Origin: Pseudomonas hormoni | GTDB lineage: Bacteria; Pseudomonadota; Gammaproteobacteria; Pseudomonadales; Pseudomonadaceae | Length of the DNA stretch: 64,000 bases | Assembly (NCBI RefSeq): GCF_018502625.1 | Contig: NZ_CP075566.1 | Location: 3,458,001 to 3,522,000, forward strand | Direction of reading: 5' to 3' | Shown here: piece by piece, positions 55,818 through 64,000 of the stretch | How positions within the stretch are numbered: position 1 is the first letter of the stretch | How the letters are laid out: every line of letters begins with the position of its first letter | The notes under the pieces: generated by a model | Told to the model about the DNA's origin: nothing | Database searches by the model: none | What the model saw: only the letters and a program-made list of their open reading frames with translations | Program-made: the position numbers and the translations under genes

Positions 55818-56929
55818 TCGAAGTCGATGCAGTGATCATTGGTGGCGGCATTGTCGGTGCTTCCGCCGCGCTGTTTCTGAGCCAGGCGGGTCGTCGCGTG
55901 GCGCTGCTGGAGCGGGACTTTTGCGGCTCGCATTCCAGCGGCGTGAACTATGGCGGTGTACGCCGTCAGGGTCGGCCGCTGTCGCAACTGCCGCTATCGC
56001 AACAGGCCCACGAGATCTGGGGCCGGTTGCCGCAGTTGATCGGCATCGACGGCGAATATCAACGCAGCGGCCACTTGAAACTGGCACGCAGCCTCGACGA
56101 TCTGCGCGCGTTGCAGGACTACGCCGCCAGCAGCCAGGGCTTTGGCCTCGATTTGCAGGTGCTGGATCGCAGTGAATTACGCGCGCGTTTTCCGTGGGTC
56201 GGCGAGGTGGCGGTCGGCGCCTCGTTTTGTCCGGATGACGGTCACGCCAACCCGCGCCTGGTATCGCCAGCGTTTGCCCGTGCAGCACGGCGCCATGGCG
56301 CGCAGATCCATGAACAATGCGCGGTGAGCGCGGTGGAGCACGACGGCCAGCGCTTTCGCATCAGCGCTCAAAACGGTCTCGAACTGCGGGCACCCTGGGT
56401 GTTGAACTGCGCCGGCGCGTGGGCGGGAAAAATGGCCGAGCAATTCGGTGAAGCCGTGCCGATGCACGCCGGGCACCCGGCGATGCTGGTCACTGAGCCG
56501 TTGCCGTGGGTGATGAACGCCAGCACCGGAGTCGAGGGCGGTGGTATCTATGCGCGCCAGGTCGCGCGCGGCAATTGTGTATTGGGCGGCGGTCAGGGGT
56601 TTGCCCTCGACGACGCCCGCGCCCGCCCCGGTCAACACGCGGTGATCGAGATCCTGCGCCAGGCCGTCGAGCTCTACCCGTTTCTTGAAGGCGCTCAGGC
56701 GATTCGGACCTGGAGCGGCACCGAAGGTTACTTGCCTGATCGCCAGCCGGTGATCGGTCACAGTGGCACTCAACCCGGTCTGTTGCACGCGTTCGGCTTT
56801 GCCGGCGCAGGTTTTCAGATCGGCCCTGCGGTGGGCCAGGCGCTCACCGAGATCATCTGCAGCGGCGCCTCAACCACGTCGCTGGATGCGTTTTCCATCA
56901 CCCGGTTTCACTCCATCTCCGTTGCTTGA
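55814..56929 (+). CDS. FAD-dependent oxidoreductase, beta subunit (HcnC/DadA-like)
   Basis: A 371-residue DAO-family flavoprotein. GGGIVGASAALFLSQAG is the FAD loop and HAFGFAGAGFQIGPAVG the C-terminal FAD-binding strand. It should oxidise an amine substrate such as an opine, N-methyl or D-amino acid, passing electrons through the alpha and gamma subunits. Not a true hcnC, because the cluster includes its own ABC importer. Confidence 0.9.
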   Translation: MIEVDAVIIGGGIVGASAALFLSQAGRRVALLERDFCGSHSSGVNYGGVRRQGRPLSQLPLSQQAHEIWGRLPQLIGIDGEYQRSGHLKLARSLDDLRALQDYAASSQGFGLDLQVLDRSELRARFPWVGEVAVGASFCPDDGHANPRLVSPAFARAARRHGAQIHEQCAVSAVEHDGQRFRISAQNGLELRAPWVLNCAGAWAGKMAEQFGEAVPMHAGHPAMLVTEPLPWVMNASTGVEGGGIYARQVARGNCVLGGGQGFALDDARARPGQHAVIEILRQAVELYPFLEGAQAIRTWSGTEGYLPDRQPVIGHSGTQPGLLHAFGFAGAGFQIGPAVGQALTEIICSGASTTSLDAFSITRFHSISVA

Positions 56930-56947
56930 TAGAGGAAGGTCGCGCCA

Positions 56948-57994
56948 ATGAATAACGTCAAACGCACTGCACTGCTCGGATTTTCGTGCCTGAGCGCCCT
57001 GCTCACAGTCGCCCAGGCCCAGGCCGAGCCGACGCTTTACCTCGGCATGAACGGCGGGACCATGGAGCGGCTTTACGCCGACAAGGTGTTGCCGGTTTTC
57101 GAAAAGGCCAACAACGTCAAAGTGGTAATCGTGCCCGGCACCTCGGCCGATATCCTGGCCAAGGTCCAGGCCAGCAAAGGCAACCCGCAGATGCACGTGA
57201 TGTTCCTCGACGACGGCATCATGTACCGCGCCATCGCCATGGGCCTGTGCGACAAACTCGAAGACAGCCCAACCCTGGCGCAGATTCCGGCCAAGGGCCG
57301 CATCAAGGACCAGGCCGTGGCGGTCAGCCTCGGCGTCACGGGACTGGCGTACAACACGCGACTGTTCAAGGAAAAAGGCTGGGCCGCACCGACCTCGTGG
57401 ATGGACATGGCCGACCCGCGCTTCAAGGACAAACTGGTGTTCCAGTCGATGGCCTCTTCGACCTTCGGCCTGCACGGTTTCCTGATGTTCAACCGGATTC
57501 AGGGTGGCAGCGAAACCGACGTCGAACCGGGTTTCAAGGCCTGGCCGAACACCATCGGGCGCAACGTGCTGGAATACATTCCGAGCTCGGCGAAGATTTC
57601 CGAAATGCTCCAGACCGACGAAGCGGCGCTGTTCCCGCTGACACCGACTCAGGTGACGGCCCTGAAACTCAAAGGCATGCCGGTCGAGTACGCGCAACCG
57701 AAAGAAGGCGCGGTGGTACTCAACGTCGCTGAGTGCGCCATCGCCAACAACACCCAACCGGAACTGGCGCAGAAACTCGCCGCGTTTCTGCTGACTCCCG
57801 ATGCGCAAGCCGCCGCCCTTGAAGACGGCGATCAGATCCCGTCCAACCCGAACACCCCGACCACCGACAAGACTCGCGGCCAGGTCGAGGCGATGAAGCA
57901 GTACCTGCAAACGGCGATTGCGATCGACTGGGATCAGGTCAACGAACAGCGCCCGGCGTGGAATGCGCGGTGGAATCGCAGTATCGAGCGGTAG
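56948..57994 (+). CDS. ABC transporter substrate-binding protein (PotD-like)
   Basis: A 348-residue periplasmic protein with signal peptide to TVAQAQAEP. Spermidine/putrescine-binding-like fold (LYLGMNGGTMERLYADKVLP). It captures the substrate for the two permeases upstream. Last gene of the cluster. Confidence 0.9.
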   Translation: MNNVKRTALLGFSCLSALLTVAQAQAEPTLYLGMNGGTMERLYADKVLPVFEKANNVKVVIVPGTSADILAKVQASKGNPQMHVMFLDDGIMYRAIAMGLCDKLEDSPTLAQIPAKGRIKDQAVAVSLGVTGLAYNTRLFKEKGWAAPTSWMDMADPRFKDKLVFQSMASSTFGLHGFLMFNRIQGGSETDVEPGFKAWPNTIGRNVLEYIPSSAKISEMLQTDEAALFPLTPTQVTALKLKGMPVEYAQPKEGAVVLNVAECAIANNTQPELAQKLAAFLLTPDAQAAALEDGDQIPSNPNTPTTDKTRGQVEAMKQYLQTAIAIDWDQVNEQRPAWNARWNRSIER

Positions 57995-58021
57995 TTCTCC
58001 GATAGCGTAAACGCAACAAAT

Positions 58022-58125
58022 CCCTGTGGGAGCGAGACCGGCTTGCCGGCGATAGCGCAGTGTCAGTCAGTAATGTTGTGGCTGACCCACCGCCATCGCC
58101 GGCAAGCCGGTCTCGCTCCCACAGG
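58022..58125. repeat. REP pair
   Basis: CCCTGTGGGAGCGAGACCGG and CCGGTCTCGCTCCCACAGG arms. Confidence 0.85.
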
Positions 58126-58259
58126 TTTCGCGTCAAACCCCACATCCTGCAACGCTCGTTTTGCGTCCCGCACTTGTCTACACAACTGGCAGCAAAATTC
58201 CGGTATTGGTTACACTACGCCGCCGCAGCTCGGGGAGCCTGCCTGACGATAACGGGGTG

Positions 58260-59396
58260 ATGCCAGTGGCCGTTCGACCGCCTGACCGTTCGCGATTCAC
58301 ACCACGCTGGCCCGCGCTGCGCCGCCTCTTCGGCAAGGTATCGACCGCCTTCGCCAGTCATTCCGCGACGGGACGCGCAGTCCACGACTACTTTCGCCAC
58401 AAGGCCCATTCCCAGGGTTACACACTCAGCCACAGCCAACAGCGCGTGATCGACTGCATGGCGCAGCACGCCACGACGCTGCTTGGCCCGTCGACGAAAC
58501 CATTGCCGGGTCTTTACCTGCATGGCGCCGTCGGTCGGGGCAAGAGCTGGTTGCTCGACGGTTTTTTCCAGGCGCTACCCATCGAGGCAAAACAGCGCCT
58601 GCACTTTCATGAGTTTTTCGCCCGACTGCACCAGGGCATGTTCAGTCATCGCGACCACCCTGATGCACTGGCGACAACCCTGGACGAGCTGCTGAGCGAT
58701 TGCCGGGTGCTGTGCTTCGACGAGTTTCATGTCCATGACATCGGCGATGCAATGCTCATTACGCGGCTGTTCAAGGCGCTGTTCCGCCGCGGCATCCTGC
58801 TGCTGGTCACGTCGAATTACCCGCCCGAAGGCTTGCTGCCCAACCCGCTCTATCATGCGCGCTTCAAACCGGTGATCGACCTGATCAACGCCCGCATGCA
58901 AGTGATGGAAGTCGGCGGCCCTCACGATTACCGCAGCCAGGCGAGAACCCACGCCCAGCAGCTGTTTACCCAGGGCCACTACGTATGGCCGGCCACCGTG
59001 GCGCAGCGTCAGGCATTGAACCTGCCCGAGCCCGACGCGCCAACCATCGCGCTGCCCGTCGGCACCCGGCATCTTCCAGCCCGCTACTGCGAAGGACGAA
59101 CCATCGGTTTCACCTTCGCCGACCTGTGCGACCACCCCACCGCTGTCATGGATTACCTGGAACTGTGCCGGCGATTCGATCACTGGATCATCGACAAACT
59201 ACCCCTCCTCGCCGACTGCTCAATCGCCGCACAACAGCGCTTCATCAATCTGGTGGACGTTTTGTACGATCAGGACAAGCACCTGATCCTGCTGGGCCAG
59301 CGGTCGTTGCGAGAAAACCTGGGCGGCGATGCCATTGATCTGGCGCGCACCCGTAGTCGGTTGGGGCAGTTGGTGGAAGTCAGGGAGTCGGCCTGA
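58260..59396 (+). CDS. ZapE/AFG1-like ATPase
   Basis: From ATG 58260 the protein has 378 residues. Walker A LHGAVGRGKSWLLD, Walker B RVLCFDEFHVHDIGDAM and the VTSNYPPEGLLPNPLYHARF sensor region identify it as an AFG1/ZapE relative. ZapE binds FtsZ and is needed for division under some stress. A second ZapE gene may exist elsewhere, so this could be a paralog. Confidence 0.88.
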   Translation: MPVAVRPPDRSRFTPRWPALRRLFGKVSTAFASHSATGRAVHDYFRHKAHSQGYTLSHSQQRVIDCMAQHATTLLGPSTKPLPGLYLHGAVGRGKSWLLDGFFQALPIEAKQRLHFHEFFARLHQGMFSHRDHPDALATTLDELLSDCRVLCFDEFHVHDIGDAMLITRLFKALFRRGILLLVTSNYPPEGLLPNPLYHARFKPVIDLINARMQVMEVGGPHDYRSQARTHAQQLFTQGHYVWPATVAQRQALNLPEPDAPTIALPVGTRHLPARYCEGRTIGFTFADLCDHPTAVMDYLELCRRFDHWIIDKLPLLADCSIAAQQRFINLVDVLYDQDKHLILLGQRSLRENLGGDAIDLARTRSRLGQLVEVRESA

Positions 59397-59426
59397 ATCC
59401 AGTATTTGCGGCGCAGCAGCCACCGT

Positions 59427-59492
59427 CATCGCGAGCAGGCTTGCTCCCACAGTAGACCGGTGTTCCAGTGTGGGAGCGAGCCTGCTCGCGAA
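59427..59492. repeat. REP pair
   Basis: CATCGCGAGCAGGCTTGCTC + CCACAG and TGTGGGAGCGAGCCTGCTCG + CGA. Confidence 0.8.
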
Positions 59493-59583
59493 GGCGGCCT
59501 GACAGTCACCTCGTTTTTACCGCTATCATGTCGCCCTTTTTCAGGCCCCCGCGCCCTACCCTCGATCTATAGCGAATCTGTTC

Positions 59584-60888
59584 ATGGATACCCTTGCGCA
59601 ACTGCGCGCCGGCCTGCTGGCTGGCTCCACTCGCCTGGACCTGGCCGCCGGCCTGACGGAGTTCCCCCGGGAAATCCTCGACCTCGCGGACTCGCTCGAG
59701 GTGCTCAACCTCAGCGGCAACGCCTTGAGCAGGCTGCCGGACGACTTTCATCGCCTGACCCGTTTGCGTGTGTTGTTCTGCGACCGCAACCATTTCAGCG
59801 AACTGCCCGCCTGCCTTGGCCAGTGCGCCGCCCTGACCATGCTCGGGTTCAAGTCCAACCGCATCGAAACCGTTCCGGGCGCTGCACTGCCACCGCTGTT
59901 GCGCTGGCTGATCCTGACCGACAACCGCATCAGCGAACTGCCCACCGAACTGGGTGAGCGCCCGCACCTGCAAAAACTGATGCTGGCCGGTAACCGTCTG
60001 CAGCGCTTGCCCGAGAGCCTGAGCAATTGCCATCGCCTAGAGCTGACCCGCATCGCCGCCAACCAGTTGACCGAATTGCCGGAATGGCTATTGACCCTGC
60101 CAAGCCTGACCTGGCTGGCCTACGCCGGTAATCCGCTGGAAACAGAGGCGGATGCGGCCGCGCTCGAGGCCACGCCGACGATTCCCTGGTCGCAGCTCAG
60201 TCTGGAACAACAATTGGGCGAAGGCGCTTCCGGGGTCATTCATCAGGCGTTGTGGAAGCAGACAACGCCGGTCGCGGTCAAACTCTACAAGGGCGAAATG
60301 ACCAGCGATGGCTCGCCGCTGCACGAAATGAACGCCTGCATGACCGCCGGGCTTCACCCTAACCTGATCCGGGTCGAAGGACGGATCATCGAGCACCCGC
60401 AGGCGCAGGCCGGGCTGGTCATGGAGCTGATCGAGCCGAGTTATCGCAACCTCGCCGGGTTGCCGAGCCTGGCGTCCTGCAGCCGCGATGTCTACGCCAG
60501 CGACACCCGGTTCAGCGCCGGCGTGGCCTTGCGGATCGCTGGTGGCATCGCGTCAGTGGCCGAGCATCTGCACCGTCAGGGCATCACCCACGGCGACCTC
60601 TATGGCCACAACATTATGTGGAACGAACACGGTGATTGCCTGTTGGGGGACTTTGGCGCAGCGTCTTTTCATTCGACGGAAGACAGCCTTGAAAGCCGTG
60701 CATTGCAACGGATCGAGGTGCGTGCGTTTGGCGTTCTATTGGGGGAATTGCTGGAGCGGATCGACGCGGGGTTGAGCGATGAGATGCGTGTACATCTTGA
60801 GGATTTGCAGCAGCGTTGCTGTCAGCCGGATGTACTGGCGCGACCGGGGTTCAGCGAGATTGTGCGGGAGTTGGCCAGGTTCAACTGA
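59584..60888 (+). CDS. Leucine-rich-repeat protein kinase
   Basis: A 434-residue protein. Residues about 35-190 hold six or seven LRRs with LxxLxLxxN steps (LEVLNLSGNALSRLP, then WLILTDNRISELP). Residues about 210-430 are a protein kinase: glycine loop LGEGASGVIHQ, Lys in VAVKLYKG, Glu in LHEMNAC, catalytic HGDLYGHNIMWN and DFG in LLGDFGAAS. No signal peptide or membrane helix. Targets unknown. An intact bacterial LRR-kinase is unusual. Confidence 0.88.
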   Translation: MDTLAQLRAGLLAGSTRLDLAAGLTEFPREILDLADSLEVLNLSGNALSRLPDDFHRLTRLRVLFCDRNHFSELPACLGQCAALTMLGFKSNRIETVPGAALPPLLRWLILTDNRISELPTELGERPHLQKLMLAGNRLQRLPESLSNCHRLELTRIAANQLTELPEWLLTLPSLTWLAYAGNPLETEADAAALEATPTIPWSQLSLEQQLGEGASGVIHQALWKQTTPVAVKLYKGEMTSDGSPLHEMNACMTAGLHPNLIRVEGRIIEHPQAQAGLVMELIEPSYRNLAGLPSLASCSRDVYASDTRFSAGVALRIAGGIASVAEHLHRQGITHGDLYGHNIMWNEHGDCLLGDFGAASFHSTEDSLESRALQRIEVRAFGVLLGELLERIDAGLSDEMRVHLEDLQQRCCQPDVLARPGFSEIVRELARFN

Positions 60889-60909
60889 AGGCATGAAGGC
60901 AATACAAAA

Positions 60910-61024
60910 CCTGTGGCGAGGGAGCTTGCTCCCGCTCGGTTGCGCAGCAGCCGCTGCTTTGGGGACGGCTTCGCCGTCCAGCGGGAGCAAGCTCCCTCGC
61001 CACAAGCAAGCTCCCTCGCCACAA
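60910..61024. repeat. REP pair with tandem 19-bp duplication
   Basis: CTGTGGCGAGGGAGCTTGCT and its inverse, followed by a second GCAAGCTCCCTCGCCACAA (60987-61005 and 61006-61024). Confidence 0.85.
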
Positions 61025-61042
61025 AATCTCAAACGATTCGGC

Positions 61043-61747
61043 TTAACCCGCCAACCCGACAAACATGTCCTGCACATCATCATGGTTATCGAGGCCTTCC
61101 AGGAAGGCTTCAACCTCAGCCATCTGCTCATCGCTCAAGCCGCTGACCGGGTTCTTCGGCTTGTAACCCAGCTTCGCCGACAACACGGTGAAACCCTGCT
61201 CAGGCAAGGCTTTCTGCACCGAATCCAGGTCGCTCGCTTCGGTGATGAACAAGGTCGCGCCGTCTTCGCCAGGCTCGAAATCCTGTGCACCGGCTTCAAT
61301 GGCAGCCATTTCCGGATCGGCATCCGGGCTGTCCGGGGACGCCTCGATCATGCCCACATGGTCGAAATCCCAGGCCACGGAACCGGACGCACCCAATTGC
61401 CCCTTACGGAACGCGACGCGGATTTCCGCGACGGTGCGATTGATATTGTCAGTCACGCACTCAACGATCAGCGGCACCTGATGCGGCGCGAACCCTTCAT
61501 AGGTCACGCGATGGTATTGCACGGTTTCGCCGAGCTGGCCGGAGCCTTTCTTGATCGCACGTTCCAGGGTTTCGCGGGGCATCGAAGCCTTTTTCGCCTG
61601 TTCAACCACCAGGCGCAAGTGTGCGTTGGTGGCGGTATCGGCACCGTTGCGCGCAGCGATGGTGATTTCTTTCACCAGTTTGCCGAAGATCTTGCCCTTG
61701 GCGTTAGACGCCGCTTCTTTGTGTTTAACCTTCCACTGTGCGCCCAT
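61043..61747 (-). CDS. YebC/PmpR-family regulator (YeeN type)
   Basis: A 234-residue protein. N-terminus [20 protein letters not shown] and the motif [21 protein letters not shown] show the YebC family. The start (MGAQWK) and fewer basic residues fit the YeeN branch rather than the main YebC near ruvC. YebC proteins bind DNA or assist translation at proline stretches. Chromosomal gene with no clear neighbour role. Confidence 0.88.
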   Translation of the reverse strand: MGAQWKVKHKEAASNAKGKIFGKLVKEITIAARNGADTATNAHLRLVVEQAKKASMPRETLERAIKKGSGQLGETVQYHRVTYEGFAPHQVPLIVECVTDNINRTVAEIRVAFRKGQLGASGSVAWDFDHVGMIEASPDSPDADPEMAAIEAGAQDFEPGEDGATLFITEASDLDSVQKALPEQGFTVLSAKLGYKPKNPVSGLSDEQMAEVEAFLEGLDNHDDVQDMFVGLAG

Positions 61748-61966
61748 TACTCACTCTCTTATCTGTGGCGCCGAGACATCTATTGGCCGACGCTTTGTGC
61801 AAGTTTATACGGCCTAAAGTTGGCAATCGACCAAAAAATCCATCCTGTCGAATCGACATCTTCACCGCGAGTTGTAGGGCGATTCTGAAACATCGCTTTG
61901 CGGTGACCACAATGAGTCATGTTTCCGTACCCTCTGCGCCCGTATTCCCTGGCAGAAGCGCGCTCG

Positions 61967-63295
61967 ATGCACAACGACAAGGAAAGTCCCTTCATCCTGA
62001 CCCTGCTGAACGGCAATTTGAGTTTGCAGGTGCTGCAGTTCACTGGCCTTGAAGCCCTCAACCAGCCTTACCGATTCGACATCGAAGTGATCGGCCTGGC
62101 GCCGGCCATGAGCCTCGATTGCCTGCTGCAACAACCGGTGTTCCTCAGCCTGACCGAGGGCCGGGGCATTCACGGCATCATCCACTGCGCCACCCGCGAA
62201 CATCGCGACCTGCACCGGGTCGGCTACAGGCTGGCGCTGGTGCCCAGGTTGCAAAACCTCGACCGACAGCGTTCACGCCGGGTGTTTCATCAACTCGATG
62301 TGCCTGCCATCCTGCGCCAATTGCTCGAAGAAAACGGGCTGCCAGAAGACAGCTACCGCTTTGAGCTGCCGAACGGACGCTATCCCGCCAGGCCGTTGTG
62401 CATTCAGTTTGATGAGACGGACCTGGCCTTCCTGCAACGACTCTGCGAAGAAGAAGGCATTCACTATCACTTCGAACATCAGCGCGACGGCCATGTGCTG
62501 GTGCTGGCGGACGACAGCCTGAGTTTCCCTCAGGAACCGCTGCTCCTGCCGTTTCACGGCGACGCGTCTCCTGCCGTAAACGTGCCGGTGATCAGTGAAC
62601 TGTTCCAGCGCCACACCTCGCCCCCACTCACCGCGCACCCTGCCCCACAACCGCTCGAGCGCGACCAGCTCAGCCGTCGAACACTGGAACGCCTGCGCTG
62701 CCGGCATGGGCAGATGCAGGGTCAAAGCAACCAGAGCGCATTGCGCAGCGGACGAATCGTACAAGTGTCGGAACATCCGCTGCCGAACTTCAACGATCAA
62801 TGGCTGGTGATCGAAATCCGGCATCAGGGTCGGCAGCCGTCGATTCTTGAGCGCAACGCAACCGACGGGGTCCGGCGTTACAGCAATCAGTTCACCGCCA
62901 TTCCATGGTCAACGGTATTCCGGCCCTCGCTCACACAGGCCAGGCCCAACATTCCCGGTTTTCAGACAGCGCGGGTGCTGGGCCCTGTCGGCCAGCCAGC
63001 GGAACTGGATGATCAAGGCCGGATAAAGGTCAGGTTATGGCCAACCCCGCAGACCGAGGAGGATGAGTCCAGCGGGTTCTGGCTGCCCGTGGTCGTCGTT
63101 GCGCCCGATGGCCGGATCGATCCGTCCAGGCTGCCGGTCGCCGGAACCGACGTGCTCATCAGTTTTCTCGACAGTGATCCGGACCGCCCCGTGTTGTACG
63201 CCACCGCGAGCAGCCCGCCAGCGCCTGGCCCCGTCCCGCAACCCAAGGGCGATGACCGCCTGCTGTTTGACTGGCTGGTGAACCGCAAAACCTGA
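61967..63295 (+). CDS. Short VgrG-like protein
   Basis: From ATG 61967 the protein has 442 residues. SLQVLQFTGLEALNQPYRFD starts the gp27-like domain and AELDDQGRIKVRLWP to GTDVLISFLDSDPDRP is the OB-fold. The long gp5 beta-helix needle and any C-terminal toxin are missing. It stands alone, with no hcp or effector in the window. Either a degenerate VgrG or a short adaptor. Confidence 0.85.
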   Translation: MHNDKESPFILTLLNGNLSLQVLQFTGLEALNQPYRFDIEVIGLAPAMSLDCLLQQPVFLSLTEGRGIHGIIHCATREHRDLHRVGYRLALVPRLQNLDRQRSRRVFHQLDVPAILRQLLEENGLPEDSYRFELPNGRYPARPLCIQFDETDLAFLQRLCEEEGIHYHFEHQRDGHVLVLADDSLSFPQEPLLLPFHGDASPAVNVPVISELFQRHTSPPLTAHPAPQPLERDQLSRRTLERLRCRHGQMQGQSNQSALRSGRIVQVSEHPLPNFNDQWLVIEIRHQGRQPSILERNATDGVRRYSNQFTAIPWSTVFRPSLTQARPNIPGFQTARVLGPVGQPAELDDQGRIKVRLWPTPQTEEDESSGFWLPVVVVAPDGRIDPSRLPVAGTDVLISFLDSDPDRPVLYATASSPPAPGPVPQPKGDDRLLFDWLVNRKT

Positions 63296-64000
63296 TCAGC
63301 CCTTGTCTGCCTTGCCGGCCGCCGCCGCGAATTTCGCCAGGCGCACATCCAGATGCCGTGGCCGGCGCCCGTGATCCTCGGCGCGCTCCTTGCGGCGGAT
63401 GGCGTTGCGCACCATCAGCGAGCCCAGGTAGCGAATCGGTTCCGGGGGAAAGAAGCCCAAAGGGCCGTTGACTAGCGGCGAACGGGTCCAGGCGTTGTCC
63501 AGCCCCTGGACCATCGAAGCGAGAATCTGCCCGCCCATATGGCACGGTCCGACCCCGCTGCCGGAATAACCGAACCCGTAAAACACATTGCCGTGGGCAC
63601 TCATCTGGCCGAAGAACGGCAGCCCCGTGACAGAGCGATCCGAAGGGCCGTTCCAGGTGGCCTCGACCTTGACCTCGGCAAACGCCGGAAAGAATTCACT
63701 CAGGCTGTGCTTCAACAAACCGGCATAGGGCGACGGCTGATCGAACACCGGCAGCATTCGCCCACCGTAGGCGAACGTGTTGCCACCCTTGCCGAGCATG
63801 ATCCGGCCGTCTGGGGTGTTGTGGTAGTAATGCACAAAAATTCGCGAATCGAGCACCGTGACGCCGCTGGTCAAACCGATTTCGTTGAGCAGATCCGGGC
63901 GTGGTTCGGTGATCAGCATGTCGCTGGAGACAATCGCCACGCTGCGTTCGAACTGCGGGAATGCGCGGGCCATCCACGCGTTCATCGCCAGTACGACCCG
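63296..64000 (-). CDS. FAD-dependent oxidoreductase, DAO family (partial)
   Basis: The frame is open through the right edge; an ATG at 63985 is internal because the open frame continues upstream with VVLA. The visible C-terminal part has GLPFFGQMSAHGNVFYGFGY then SGSGVGPCHMGG, the FAD-binding C-terminus of amine oxidases such as PuuB-like enzymes. Substrate unknown. Confidence 0.8.
   Translation of the reverse strand, partial: RVVLAMNAWMARAFPQFERSVAIVSSDMLITEPRPDLLNEIGLTSGVTVLDSRIFVHYYHNTPDGRIMLGKGGNTFAYGGRMLPVFDQPSPYAGLLKHSLSEFFPAFAEVKVEATWNGPSDRSVTGLPFFGQMSAHGNVFYGFGYSGSGVGPCHMGGQILASMVQGLDNAWTRSPLVNGPLGFFPPEPIRYLGSLMVRNAIRRKERAEDHGRRPRHLDVRLAKFAAAAGKADKG

Noticed and set aside
54014..56929. 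True hcnABC hydrogen cyanide operon
   Set aside because: Subunit layout is similar, but genes are embedded with an ABC importer and IclR regulator, the order of small and large subunits is split by a REP, and no Anr box was seen.

Overview
The window is Pseudomonas chromosome, most likely from the P. fluorescens/P. putida side of the genus. The signs are the lipoprotein OprI, EarP, the Liu leucine-catabolism genes, CrcY- and PrrF-type small RNAs, many GTGGGAGC/GCGAGGGAGC-type REP palindromes, and high-GC coding. No tRNA, rRNA or CRISPR array was seen.

Region 1 (1 to about 10.28 kb) is the early end of an integrated T7-like podovirus, visibly lower in GC than the rest and coded entirely on the minus strand. 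In transcription order it carries a tyrosine integrase, a lipoprotein, a 36-residue membrane peptide, several small unknowns, a 2-oxoglutarate/Fe(II) oxygenase, a T7-type single-subunit RNA polymerase, a gp1.1-like peptide, an ATP-dependent DNA ligase, and a nucleotide kinase cut by the window edge. Four copies of a phage promoter (AAAACCCTCACTGTTAG-like) lie on this strand, two of them upstream of the polymerase gene. Two tandem sigma70 promoters carry a pair of identical-architecture inverted repeats (TACGC-N7-GCGTA), the best candidate for lysogeny control. The integrase end abuts and overlaps the 3' end of earP, so the prophage probably separates earP from its usual neighbour efp.

Region 2 (10.3 to 31.2 kb) is housekeeping: earP, a GreA/GreB-like gene, cysB, a universal stress protein, a nucleotidase, a PanE-like reductase, a PilZ protein, DAHP synthase, oprI facing an L,D-transpeptidase, tesA, a YbbA/YbbP-type ABC system, greB, DoxX, an MltF2-like lytic transglycosylase, tatD, and an acyl-CoA dehydrogenase divergent from a LysR regulator.

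Region 3 (31.3 to 41.2 kb) is leucine/isovalerate catabolism: liuR and liuE, then a sigma54-driven CrcY-like RNA, an acyl-CoA ligase, and liuABCD. Three LiuR-type palindromes are visible.

Region 4 (41.2 to 48.95 kb) holds a CI/LexA-like repressor that has lost its autocleavage residues, a Fur-controlled PrrF-type RNA, a metallocarboxypeptidase, an HxlR/MFS pair, and an ECF sigma/anti-sigma pair divergent from a catalase-like peroxidase and cytochrome b561. Both sides of that last locus have matching GGAATA-N15-CGTCT promoters.

Region 5 (48.97 to 64 kb) begins with an IS110-group element inserted in a REP. Its 5' leader folds into two loops whose guide segments match both the REP target and the element's own end junction, i.e. 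a readable bridge RNA. Then come an IclR-linked polyamine-type ABC transporter interleaved with a three-subunit flavin/iron-sulfur dehydrogenase, a ZapE-type ATPase, a leucine-rich-repeat protein kinase, a YebC/YeeN-family regulator, a short orphan VgrG, and a truncated FAD oxidoreductase at the right edge.
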